From positions 43,721 through 107,720 of the forward strand of contig JASBVF010000043.1 in NCBI GenBank assembly GCA_030147525.1: a DNA stretch of 64,000 nucleotides. The letters are read 5' to 3'. The position numbers and the translations under genes are program-made. Shown in pieces: positions 53,895 to 60,609 of this stretch. Positions within the stretch are counted from its first letter, which is position 1. Each line of letters begins with the position of its first letter. This DNA is from Bacteroidota bacterium. Its GTDB lineage: Bacteria > Bacteroidota > Bacteroidia > Chitinophagales > Saprospiraceae. Under the pieces are notes generated by a model that did no database searches, had not been told where the DNA came from, and was given only the letters and a program-made list of their open reading frames with translations.

Positions 53895-54227
53895 TTAATT
53901 CAACGCCATGACGCCGCCCGCCATATTGTAAAGTTTTTCAAAACCCAGGTTGTGCATGACCCGGCAGGCGTTCGCCGAGCGCTGCCCGCTACGGCAGTAG
54001 ACAAAGTAGACTTTTCCCTTGTCGAGTTTACCTACCCGCTCTTCAAATTTTGAATCGAAAAAATCAATATTAATGGCGCCATCGATATTCCCCCCGTTAA
54101 ACTCTCCGATAGTGCGCACGTCGAGTAGCACTGCATCGGAAGAAGTGTTTGCTTTGGTTAGAAACTCCCGGGCGTCGAGGTTTTCGTAGGCGTCGTTTTT
54201 TGCCATAGATTTAAAAAGGCCGAACAT
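53895..54227 (-). CDS. Single-domain rhodanese
   Basis: 110 residues from the ATG at 54227. The rhodanese pattern includes DAVLLDVRTIGEFNGG, GAINIDFF and YCRSGQRSANACRV with the catalytic cysteine in VYCRSG. It can carry persulfide sulfur. There is no signal peptide, so it is cytosolic. It lies at the edge of the sulfur island: a lipoprotein rhodanese is at 59519 and a fused one at 55910. The likely substrate is glutathione- or thiol-persulfide. Confidence 0.93.
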   Translation of the reverse strand: MFGLFKSMAKNDAYENLDAREFLTKANTSSDAVLLDVRTIGEFNGGNIDGAINIDFFDSKFEERVGKLDKGKVYFVYCRSGQRSANACRVMHNLGFEKLYNMAGGVMALN

Positions 54228-54246
54228 GGTTAGTTTTAATTTTAGA

Positions 54247-54280
54247 AGTGAAATGCGAGGCGTGAGACGTGAGGTTTCAC
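54247..54280. repeat. Short word-like hairpin upstream of the rhodanese gene
   Basis: GTGAAA and TTTCAC flank GCGAGGCGTGAGACGTGAGG, a stuttering sequence like other repeats here. It lies upstream of the rhodanese ATG (54227) and may be a short version of those elements. Confidence 0.45.
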
Positions 54281-54405
54281 CCAACTCAAATCAACGCTTT
54301 CAGTGATAAATTTTGAAAAATACTGATGCAAATTTCGGCCTTTCCGGTGCGGGAAGTCTGCGACTTTGGTCACTTTGTCCTGAAGTAGGAGAGCAGGCAG
54401 TTCGA

Positions 54406-54834
54406 TTAAATTTTTTTGCGTTTAGCTTCGGCTTCTCTCCGGCGGGTTTGCAATTCCGCTTCGACGGCATCCAGGCGGGCTTCGATGTTTTGCCGGCCAC
54501 CGAATTTTTGTACCATCAAAAAGACTCCGGCCAGCGCAAACATGAGTACGACCGGGAACATGGTGACCAGCACCCAACCTGCCCTGACAACGCCAAGCCA
54601 AAGTAAAAATGCACCAACCGGCACGAACACCGGCGACCACGTGGCAGCTTTCATCAGGCGACCCTGCCAGAAGTCGAACTGGCTGAGTCGCTCACGGTAG
54701 CGGCCCCTCATTTCTATCAGTTTTGCGGTAGTGAAAACAGCGGGGCCGAGGTCGTTCAATTGCTGTTCGTCGGTGGAAAGACCGTTGGCGAGGCGATCGG
54801 CGAGAAGGTCAAAATCTCTGTCGGATGGTGGCAT
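54406..54834 (-). CDS. Small membrane protein, two TM segments, unknown
   Basis: 142 residues. The N-terminus is acidic and soluble (DRDFDLLADRLANGLSTDE). Two hydrophobic segments lie near residues 70-85 and 88-108, then a charged coiled tail (EARLDAVEAELQTRRREAEA). No named family. The gene lies between the rhodanese and the DUF2202 gene on the same strand. A hairpin terminator upstream (54895-54932) separates it from the latter, so it may start its own transcript. Confidence 0.75.
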   Translation of the reverse strand: MPPSDRDFDLLADRLANGLSTDEQQLNDLGPAVFTTAKLIEMRGRYRERLSQFDFWQGRLMKAATWSPVFVPVGAFLLWLGVVRAGWVLVTMFPVVLMFALAGVFLMVQKFGGRQNIEARLDAVEAELQTRRREAEAKRKKI

Positions 54835-54894
54835 TGCATCGTGAATTATTCACCTTTTCAACAGCTGTAAGCAGGTTTTGCTTTTAATTTTTTA

Positions 54895-54932
54895 AAAAAA
54901 TGGAAGATATGCCTGCATATCTTCCATTTTTT
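54895..54932. terminator. Intrinsic terminator of the DUF2202 gene
   Basis: Perfect palindrome TGGAAGATATGC (54901-54912) / GCATATCTTCCA (54915-54926), with A-run and T-run on the two sides. On the minus strand it closes the DUF2202 gene (stop 54938). Confidence 0.9.
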
Positions 54933-54937
54933 CATTT

Positions 54938-55603
54938 CTATTTGCTTGTACAACATCGGCCCTTACCAGTTCCCTGGCCTTTTTTACCACAGCAATTTCT
55001 ATTGCCTTGTTTGTTATTTTTTCCACAATCGCTCGTGGATGGATGAAGGATCGCCTCGTAGCGTTCTACGCTTAATACTTTCGGCTGGTAATCCCCGCCA
55101 TCAGCTGCAATATTTCGAACGAAAGCACGAAGGTGATTTTCAGAATCATCCTTCAAGGCCTGAAAAACCTCTATCACCCTTGGATGATCAGCCCTGCCGA
55201 TGGCTGCATCCAACTCACTGATTTTTGTTTCTTCGATGAAAGCGCCGGTATTGAGTGCCTCAGCTAACGACTTCTCGCCCTGGCTAATTAGCTTGTTGTA
55301 AAGCTTCTGAAGGTCCTTATTTTTGAAAACACCGGGTATGTTGCCGGTCGAAACGTATGGATCTTTGATGTTAAAACCGGCAAGAAGTTCCCCGATTTTG
55401 TTCATGTGCTCCTGCTCATTCACCCGCATGTGGTGGAACGGTGTGAGATTCCAATTTTTACCAAGTTGGGTGTACACATCCTGAGCCAGCTTTTCTTTTT
55501 CACGCATGAATTGCAAATCATTTTGGGATGATTGGCTGAGTTGGGCAAACATTTGACCGCTGAACAAAACCAGTAAGATTGAAAAAAGAAGGTTGGATTT
55601 CAT
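54938..55603 (-). CDS. DUF2202 ferritin-like protein with cysteine-rich tail
   Basis: 221 residues with a signal peptide (MKSNLLFSILLVLFSGQMFA). Ferritin-like metal-site motifs: EKEKLAQDVYTQLG, NEQEHMNKIG and DDSENHLRAFVRN. The helical bundle is predicted to hold a diiron centre. The C-terminal tail has five cysteines in about 30 residues (SDCGKNNKQGNRNCCGKKGQ, then GRCCTSK), which is unusual for the family. It sits in the sulfur/redox island, exported to the periplasm. Role: electron or sulfur chemistry is a possibility; the family function is unknown. Confidence 0.88.
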   Translation of the reverse strand: MKSNLLFSILLVLFSGQMFAQLSQSSQNDLQFMREKEKLAQDVYTQLGKNWNLTPFHHMRVNEQEHMNKIGELLAGFNIKDPYVSTGNIPGVFKNKDLQKLYNKLISQGEKSLAEALNTGAFIEETKISELDAAIGRADHPRVIEVFQALKDDSENHLRAFVRNIAADGGDYQPKVLSVERYEAILHPSTSDCGKNNKQGNRNCCGKKGQGTGKGRCCTSK

Positions 55604-55909
55604 AGGAATAAAAAATTTGGGCAGCTGAAAAATTCAACTTCCAAAGGCAGGAATCTGCATTTTTCAGCAGCAGGAAAAATATTCCGGGGGATAGCGTGCC
55701 CAAGCTATGATAATCCGGGCCGGGGAGAAATGATATTGATCAGGGCAAACAGGGAAAGAAGGTGAGTTTTATCAAAAAAAAGGGCAGCCGAAGCTGCCCT
55801 GATTTAACCCCAAAAAACCAAATGAAAACAATTATCTTGAAATGCTTGAAAAGCACTTATTTACAATGTTAGAAAGCCAAAACGGCTGTTTTCAGAATTT
55901 GTTCAAAAA
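55604..55909. other. Intergenic region between DUF2202 and persulfide-dioxygenase-like genes
   Basis: 306 bp with one terminator (55774-55800) and no gene. The rest must hold the DUF2202 promoter (start 55603, minus strand), which I could not place. Confidence 0.5.
55774..55800 (-). terminator. Intrinsic terminator of the MBL-rhodanese gene
   Basis: Stem AGGGCAGC (55781-55788) / GCTGCCCT (55793-55800) with a CGAA loop, followed on the minus strand by TTTTTTT. Confidence 0.88.
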
Positions 55910-57352
55910 TCAGGCCGAAATTTCTTTCGCTTTCTGCTTTTTTAAAATGCTGGGGCAAACATAATCAGTTAATTCGAATTTTTCACTCTCCTTGATAGCT
56001 TTAAATCCACCTTTTACATCAACCACTTTTTCAAATCCCCTTGATTTCAGGATGGAAGCAGCAGTCATGGAGCGATAGCCGCCCTGGCAGTGAAGAAAAT
56101 ATTTTTTTTCACGATCGAGTTCACCCATGTAATCATTGATAAAATCCAGTGGAAAACTGCTGACATCTTTGATATGCTCTGCAGCGAATTCGCCAGGCTT
56201 TCTGACATCGAGTACGTCTTCAGGATTAATTTTCTCTAACTCTTTAGCTAAAGTTTCCGGAGAGATAGACTCGATGGAATCAATTTCTTTGCCTGCCTCT
56301 TTCCAGGCTTCCATGCCGCCTTCGAGGTAGCCAACCACATTGTCAAATCCAACCCTGGAAAGCCGGGTGATCGTCTCTTCAACCCTGTCAGACGGAGCAA
56401 TGAGGGCGATGGGTTGGTTCACATCCATGATCAGAGCGCCGACCCAGGGAGCAAATTGGCCGTCGAGGCCGATGTTGATAGCATTCGGAACAAAACCTTT
56501 GCAAAATTCCTGCTCGTGGCGAACATCAAGCATCAAAGCGCCGGTTGAGTTCACTGCTTCTTCGAAAGCCCTCGGAGAAAGCGCCTGTGTGCCACGTTTC
56601 ATGACGGTATCAAAACTGGAGTAACCCTCTTTGTTCAGACGAACGTTTTCAGGAAAATATTTTGGCGGGGCCAACAGACCATCTGTCACTTCGTAAATAA
56701 ATTCCGCTTTTGTCATGTCTGCACGAAGTGCGTAGTTGTTGGTTTTTTGAGCTCCGATGGTAGAAACTGTCTCCTTTGACATGTTTTTGCCGCAGGCAGA
56801 GCCAGCTCCGTGAGCCGGATAAACAGTCACCTCATCGGCCAGCGTCATCAGCTTGTTGCGAAGGCTGTCGTAAAGGTGACCCGCCAGGTCAGCCATTGTC
56901 AGGTCGGATTTTTGAGCAAGATCAGGCCGGCCTACGTCGCCGATGAAAAGCGTATCTCCGGTAAAAACGGCAGTGTCTTTCCCGTTTTCGTCCTTCAGCA
57001 GGTAGCAAGTACTTTCCATCGTGTGACCGGGGGTGTGAAGAACTTTGATAGTGAGCTTGCCAACTTTCAACTCCTCACCGTCTTTGGCGATGTGTGCCTC
57101 AAAACCCGTCTTGGCATTTGGACCGTAAACAATGGTAGCACCGGTCTTTTTGGCCAAGTCAATGTGGCCGGATACGAAGTCGGCGTGAAAGTGTGTTTCG
57201 AGGACGTATTTGATCTTGGCGTTGTCGGCTTTTGCCCGTTCGATGTAGGGCTGTACTTCACGAAGCGGATCAATCACGACAGCTTCTCCGTTACTTTCGA
57301 TGTAGTATGCACCCTGGGCAAGACAGCCCGTATAGATTTGTTCAATTTTCAT
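55910..57352 (-). CDS. Metallo-beta-lactamase fold fused to two rhodanese domains (persulfide dioxygenase-like)
   Basis: 480 residues. MBL-fold metal ligands: HFHADFVSGH near residue 52 and HTPGHTMESTC near residue 108, with FTGDTLFIGDVGRPD; ETHE1-like persulfide dioxygenases bind one iron at this type of site. Two rhodanese-like domains follow (about 270-360 and 375-465). The first lacks the active cysteine (IALIAPSDR at the loop). The second keeps it (FLHCQGGYRS). The fused form (as in BlhR/CstB-type proteins) oxidises persulfide sulfur to sulfite or transfers it. A Crp/Fnr-like site lies 43 nt upstream. Confidence 0.93.
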   Translation of the reverse strand: MKIEQIYTGCLAQGAYYIESNGEAVVIDPLREVQPYIERAKADNAKIKYVLETHFHADFVSGHIDLAKKTGATIVYGPNAKTGFEAHIAKDGEELKVGKLTIKVLHTPGHTMESTCYLLKDENGKDTAVFTGDTLFIGDVGRPDLAQKSDLTMADLAGHLYDSLRNKLMTLADEVTVYPAHGAGSACGKNMSKETVSTIGAQKTNNYALRADMTKAEFIYEVTDGLLAPPKYFPENVRLNKEGYSSFDTVMKRGTQALSPRAFEEAVNSTGALMLDVRHEQEFCKGFVPNAINIGLDGQFAPWVGALIMDVNQPIALIAPSDRVEETITRLSRVGFDNVVGYLEGGMEAWKEAGKEIDSIESISPETLAKELEKINPEDVLDVRKPGEFAAEHIKDVSSFPLDFINDYMGELDREKKYFLHCQGGYRSMTAASILKSRGFEKVVDVKGGFKAIKESEKFELTDYVCPSILKKQKAKEISA

Positions 57353-57394
57353 TATTACCGAATTTTAGTTTGATTTTAAAATAACGATGCAAAG

Positions 57395-57408
57395 ATGATA
57401 AAAGTCAT
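57395..57408. promoter_or_regulatory. RTGA-N6-TCAY inverted motif upstream of the MBL-rhodanese gene
   Basis: ATGATAAAAGTCAT. It differs from the motif at 62062-62075 only in the first base and lies 43 nt upstream of the gene start. It fits the two-fold sites of Crp/Fnr-family regulators, and a gene for one is next door. Confidence 0.6.
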
Positions 57409-57436
57409 GGCCTGAAATCAGGAACAATTATCACAC

Positions 57437-57518
57437 TGGGCAGTATTTGAGCTTAAAAGGTGGAAAAGTGGAATTGTTTAACACCGGAAAATTTAACCTC
57501 GTAAACTTATACTGCCCA
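57437..57518. repeat. Imperfect inverted repeat downstream of the Crp/Fnr gene
   Basis: TGGGCAGTAT (57437-57446) and ATACTGCCCA (57509-57518) are exact complements. The match continues, with gaps, for about 25 nt on each side toward the loop. It resembles the other word-like elements. Confidence 0.65.
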
Positions 57519-57523
57519 CTCAG

Positions 57524-58156
57524 CTACTTCGTCATTATTTCGATCCTGTTCCGGTGAGTTTTGATCCGATCCATGCCCTCCAGTTTTTTGAGCAAACGGG
57601 TCACGACTTCACGGGACGTGTTCAACTCATCGGCCAGTTCCTGGTGCGTAGCATAAACGTAGCGTTTCTCTTGCAGGGCAGCCTTCTTTTTCAGCAGACG
57701 CCACAGCCGTTCGTCCATTTTGCGGAATGCAAGGCTGTCCACAGCCTCCAGCATATCGTCGAAACGGCGCTGGTAAGCCTGAAAAACGTAAGCTTTCCAC
57801 GAGGGGTAGAGCGACATCCAGTAATCCAGTTTTTCAACCGGAACCAGAATTAGTTCCGTGGCCTCTTCAGCGACGGCCCGAACCGTACTTGGACGGTTGG
57901 AGGTACAGCAGGTGAGCGACATGGCGCAGGTATCGCCTTTCGTCAAGAAATACAGGAAAGTTTCCTTTCCATCTTCGTCCTGCCGCATAATTTTCAGGCT
58001 ACCGCTGAGAATCATCGGGATGGAGCGTACGAACATGCCAGGCCGCATCAATTCTTCTCCCGGTTCCAGTTTTTTGATTGTTCCGGTTTTTTCAATGTCC
58101 TCAATGAGGCGGGGTTCAAAGTCGTGAAATTGAGTTGTTGATTGAGTGGAAAGCAT
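57524..58156 (-). CDS. Crp/Fnr-family transcription regulator
   Basis: 210 residues from the ATG at 58156. A cyclic-nucleotide-binding-like beta-barrel (LEPGEELMRPGMFVRSIPMI, DGKETFLYFLTKGDTCAMSL) is followed by a long helix and a C-terminal winged HTH (YVYATHQELADELNTSREVV, then RLLKKLEGMDRIKTHRNRIE). The N-terminal domain has two cysteines in the segment MSLTCCTSN, which could sense a thiol or persulfide signal. It lies inside the sulfur island and may bind the RTGA-N6-TCAY sites near 57.4 and 62 kb. Confidence 0.93.
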   Translation of the reverse strand: MLSTQSTTQFHDFEPRLIEDIEKTGTIKKLEPGEELMRPGMFVRSIPMILSGSLKIMRQDEDGKETFLYFLTKGDTCAMSLTCCTSNRPSTVRAVAEEATELILVPVEKLDYWMSLYPSWKAYVFQAYQRRFDDMLEAVDSLAFRKMDERLWRLLKKKAALQEKRYVYATHQELADELNTSREVVTRLLKKLEGMDRIKTHRNRIEIMTK

Positions 58157-58230
58157 TGTTTCGAATTGTTTTCTGGCAAATTTAAGTTTCAGTGCGATCT
58201 CCCGGGAAAAGGAAATTTTAATAAAGAACA

Positions 58231-58266
58231 AAAAAAAGGGCGCAAGGTTATGACGCCCTTTTTTAG
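58231..58266. terminator. Intrinsic terminator after the YeeE half-transporter gene
   Basis: Stem AAAAAGGGCG (58233-58242) / CGCCCTTTTT (58254-58263), with A-run and T-run on both sides. On the minus strand it closes the PmpB-like gene (stop 58324). Confidence 0.85.
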
Positions 58267-58318
58267 AAGTGAGTAGTAAGGAGAGAGTAGTGAGGTTTCC
58301 CCTCGCTTCTCACTTCTG
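58265..58318. repeat. Word-like hairpin (AGAAGTGAG family)
   Basis: AGAAGTGAGTAGTAAGGAGAG-type words (58265-58295) face CCTCGCTTCTCACTTCT (58300-58317). Pairing is strong at the outer ends (AGAAGTGAG/CTCACTTCT) and at the inner GTGAGG/CCTCGC. It lies next to the terminator. Confidence 0.7.
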
Positions 58319-58323
58319 TTTTT

Positions 58324-58848
58324 TTATATCGGTAAATTATTCCGGAATTTCCCATAAACCCAGGTGCCGGCAATGGCGCTGAGGATCGTCACTGCAATGA
58401 CCGTAACACCGGTGCCCAATTGAGCAAACAATGGTCCGGGACAAGCGCCGGTAATCGCCCAGCCGATCCCGAAAATTACCCCACCAATGATCTGTCCTTT
58501 GCGAAACTCCTTGTCGCTGAAGGTGATAGCCTCACCGTGAATGGTTTTGATATTGAATTTTTTGATTAAAAAAACTGAAATAATCCCTACCACCACCGCC
58601 GTACCAATGACGCCGTACATGTGGAAGGATTGCAGCTTGAACATCTCCTGGATACGGAACCATGAAATAACTTCCGATTTCACCAGAACGATGCCGAAAA
58701 GAATACCCGCCGCAAGGTATTTTAGTTGATAATACCAGGGCATAGGCAATTCACTGGTATTAACACAGGTAGTATCGAGCGAACGGACTTCAAAGTCTGA
58801 GTTTATCTTGTCAGCTTTATCTTTTGCTGTGGATTTTTCTTTGATCAT
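58324..58848 (-). CDS. YeeE/YedE-family half-transporter, PmpB-like
   Basis: 174 residues with about four membrane segments after a charged, soluble N-terminal stretch of some 35 residues. The signature GWAITGACPGPLFAQLGTG with its cysteine is typical of the DUF6691 half of the YeeE/YedE family. Proteins of this family take up thiosulfate or other sulfane-sulfur compounds. It starts 13 nt after the PmpA-like gene, so the two halves probably form one transporter. Confidence 0.9.
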   Translation of the reverse strand: MIKEKSTAKDKADKINSDFEVRSLDTTCVNTSELPMPWYYQLKYLAAGILFGIVLVKSEVISWFRIQEMFKLQSFHMYGVIGTAVVVGIISVFLIKKFNIKTIHGEAITFSDKEFRKGQIIGGVIFGIGWAITGACPGPLFAQLGTGVTVIAVTILSAIAGTWVYGKFRNNLPI

Positions 58849-58861
58849 GACGCCTTACTTT

Positions 58862-59431
58862 TTAAAGATTTAATAAAAATGGCACTAACAAATTGGCGGA
58901 AATAAAACCTCCCACCATGAAAGCGATGGTAGCAACAAGCGATGGCCACTGAAGCGTAGCAAGCCCGCTGATCGCATGCCCGCTCGTACACCCACCGGCG
59001 TAGCGAGTGCCGAAACCTACCAGAAAACCGCCAATGACAAAAAAGAACAAACCTTTCATTGTCAGGAGGTTATCCCAGTTAAAAATCTGAGTCGGCACCA
59101 TGTTCGAATAATCTGTAATGCCTTGTTCGGCAAGGCTGGCAGCTAAAGCCGGAGCAACAACCACCTGCTCAGGATCCCGCAGAAAGTAAGCCGCAATGAA
59201 GCCACCGATGATGATTCCGAATGCGAAAACCAGGTTCCAGATTTCCTTTCTCCAGTCATACTTAAAAAAGGAAACATTGCCCGGAAAACAAGCCGCACAG
59301 ATGTGGCGAAGGTTGCCGGAAATGCCAAATGATTTATTTCCCATAATGAGTAACAACGGCACGATGAGGCCGATGATCAACCCTGCAACTGACCAGTGCC
59401 AGGGCTGTTTGATAAATTCGATGATGGACAT
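58862..59431 (-). CDS. YeeE/YedE-family half-transporter, PmpA-like
   Basis: 189 residues with about five membrane segments. The signature GFGTRYAGGCTSGHAISGL (conserved GGCTSGH with cysteine) is typical of the first half of the YeeE family. A second CAACFP motif lies near residue 45. It precedes the PmpB-like gene by 13 nt, and the pair is flanked by rhodaneses. The expected cargo is thiosulfate or a persulfide sulfur atom. It follows the rhodanese lipoprotein in gene order. Confidence 0.9.
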   Translation of the reverse strand: MSIIEFIKQPWHWSVAGLIIGLIVPLLLIMGNKSFGISGNLRHICAACFPGNVSFFKYDWRKEIWNLVFAFGIIIGGFIAAYFLRDPEQVVVAPALAASLAEQGITDYSNMVPTQIFNWDNLLTMKGLFFFVIGGFLVGFGTRYAGGCTSGHAISGLATLQWPSLVATIAFMVGGFISANLLVPFLLNL

Positions 59432-59439
59432 GATTTAGA

Positions 59440-59512
59440 AAGTTTATGGGTTTATAAGTTGAAGGGTTTAAAAATCAAAAACTTACACTTTTAAACTGTT
59501 CAACTCTTAAAC
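59440..59512. repeat. Word-like inverted repeat (GTTTAAGAGTTGAA family)
   Basis: Arm 59440-59470 (GTTTATAAGTTGAAGGGTTT words) faces arm 59481-59512 (AAACTGTTCAACTCTTAAAC). About 20 of 23 bases match. It lies between the PmpA-like start (59431) and the rhodanese stop (59519). Confidence 0.8.
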
Positions 59513-59518
59513 CTGCTG

Positions 59519-59929
59519 TTACTGTTGCTTAGACCATTCGAGGTATCCGCCTTCGAGGTTGTACAAATTTGAGAAGCCTTGTTCCTGCATCAATTTACAG
59601 GCCTTGCCGCTCCGGTTGCCGCTGCGGCAATAGATAAGGTAGATTTTATCTTTGTCCAGCTTGCCCAACTCTTCTCCAAAATTGTCGTCGTAATAATTCA
59701 GCTCCATGGCACCTTCGATTTTGCCTTCGGCAATTTCCTCCGGGGTGCGCACATCGATCAGGACGATGCCGGGCTCAGCCAATTTTTCTTTAAACGCTTC
59801 GACACCAATGTCTTCATAGCTCGAAGCAGTTTTCCCGCCGTTATCGTCAGCATTTTTTTCGGCGCTCTGCGACTGGCATGACATCAGCCCAAGGAGTAGA
59901 AATGACGTTAGAAAAAGAATTTTTTTCAT
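59519..59929 (-). CDS. Rhodanese-like lipoprotein
   Basis: 136 residues with a lipoprotein signal (FLTSFLLLGLMSCQSQ). The rhodanese domain has GIVLIDVRTPEEIAEGKIEG, AMELNYYDDNF and the active-site loop IYCRSGNRSGKACK with the catalytic cysteine. It would sit in the periplasm and could hand sulfur to the YeeE-type transporter next to it. A word-like repeat lies between the two genes. Confidence 0.92.
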   Translation of the reverse strand: MKKILFLTSFLLLGLMSCQSQSAEKNADDNGGKTASSYEDIGVEAFKEKLAEPGIVLIDVRTPEEIAEGKIEGAMELNYYDDNFGEELGKLDKDKIYLIYCRSGNRSGKACKLMQEQGFSNLYNLEGGYLEWSKQQ

Positions 59930-59968
59930 GTTGAAATATGGTTGAGTCGTTCAGATTTTATTTTAAAA

Positions 59969-60559
59969 CTATCGCTGAAAAGTGATGCTCCACATGCCCC
60001 GAAGTTGCCCCTCGGCAAAACCGAAAGCCTCGTCCTCCGGATACAGTTTTTTGATAGTGAGGTAATCACTTGTCACAATGTCTGACCCGATGCCACCATG
60101 ACATTTCAGGCAAAGCGGCAACGTTTTGATAGGCGCAGCAAACGCAACTGTCTGGTCGTCAATCAATTTGACGACCGGCTTAGGCTCCTCGCCCTTCTGC
60201 ATTTTCGTTTCAAAGTCAGCAAGGAGGCCCCGCTCCCAATTGTTGGGCGTATTGACGGGATTGCGGGTACGCAGGCTGGTCCGGCGTATGTTGGCATTGT
60301 TCGCATCCGACAGGCTGTCCACCAAGGGCATGGCGGCAAGGTTGCAATATTCGACAGCTCCGGAAATGCCTTTTTCCTCGATGGCGGCGGATAACTTTCC
60401 ACTCAATTCGGCAAAAGTAGCCGCAGCGATAACCTTTCCTTTCTCCATAAACTTGCGTTCCTCAGAGGAAGTCAGCTCGCCCGGCTTATTTTCACCGGAA
60501 CACTGCGCCAGCAAAAACAAAATGCCAAAGAGGGAAAAAACAGTTAAGAATATTCTCAT
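59969..60559 (-). CDS. DUF3365 heme-c lipoprotein
   Basis: 196 residues with a lipoprotein signal (VFSLFGILFLLAQC). One heme c site CLKCHGG lies near residue 155. The pattern EKGISGAVEYCNLAAMPLVD and RRTSLRTRNPVNTPNNWERG matches the DUF3365 (Tll0287-like) heme-binding sensor or electron-transfer domain. It may pass electrons in the periplasm for the sulfur chemistry encoded next to it, but this is only context. It is 39 nt from the rhodanese lipoprotein and probably in the same transcript. Confidence 0.9.
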   Translation of the reverse strand: MRIFLTVFSLFGILFLLAQCSGENKPGELTSSEERKFMEKGKVIAAATFAELSGKLSAAIEEKGISGAVEYCNLAAMPLVDSLSDANNANIRRTSLRTRNPVNTPNNWERGLLADFETKMQKGEEPKPVVKLIDDQTVAFAAPIKTLPLCLKCHGGIGSDIVTSDYLTIKKLYPEDEAFGFAEGQLRGMWSITFQR

Positions 60560-60609
60560 CGTTTTGATTTTGTAAGTTTTGTAATCCCGACAAATCTACC
60601 ATTTCAATG

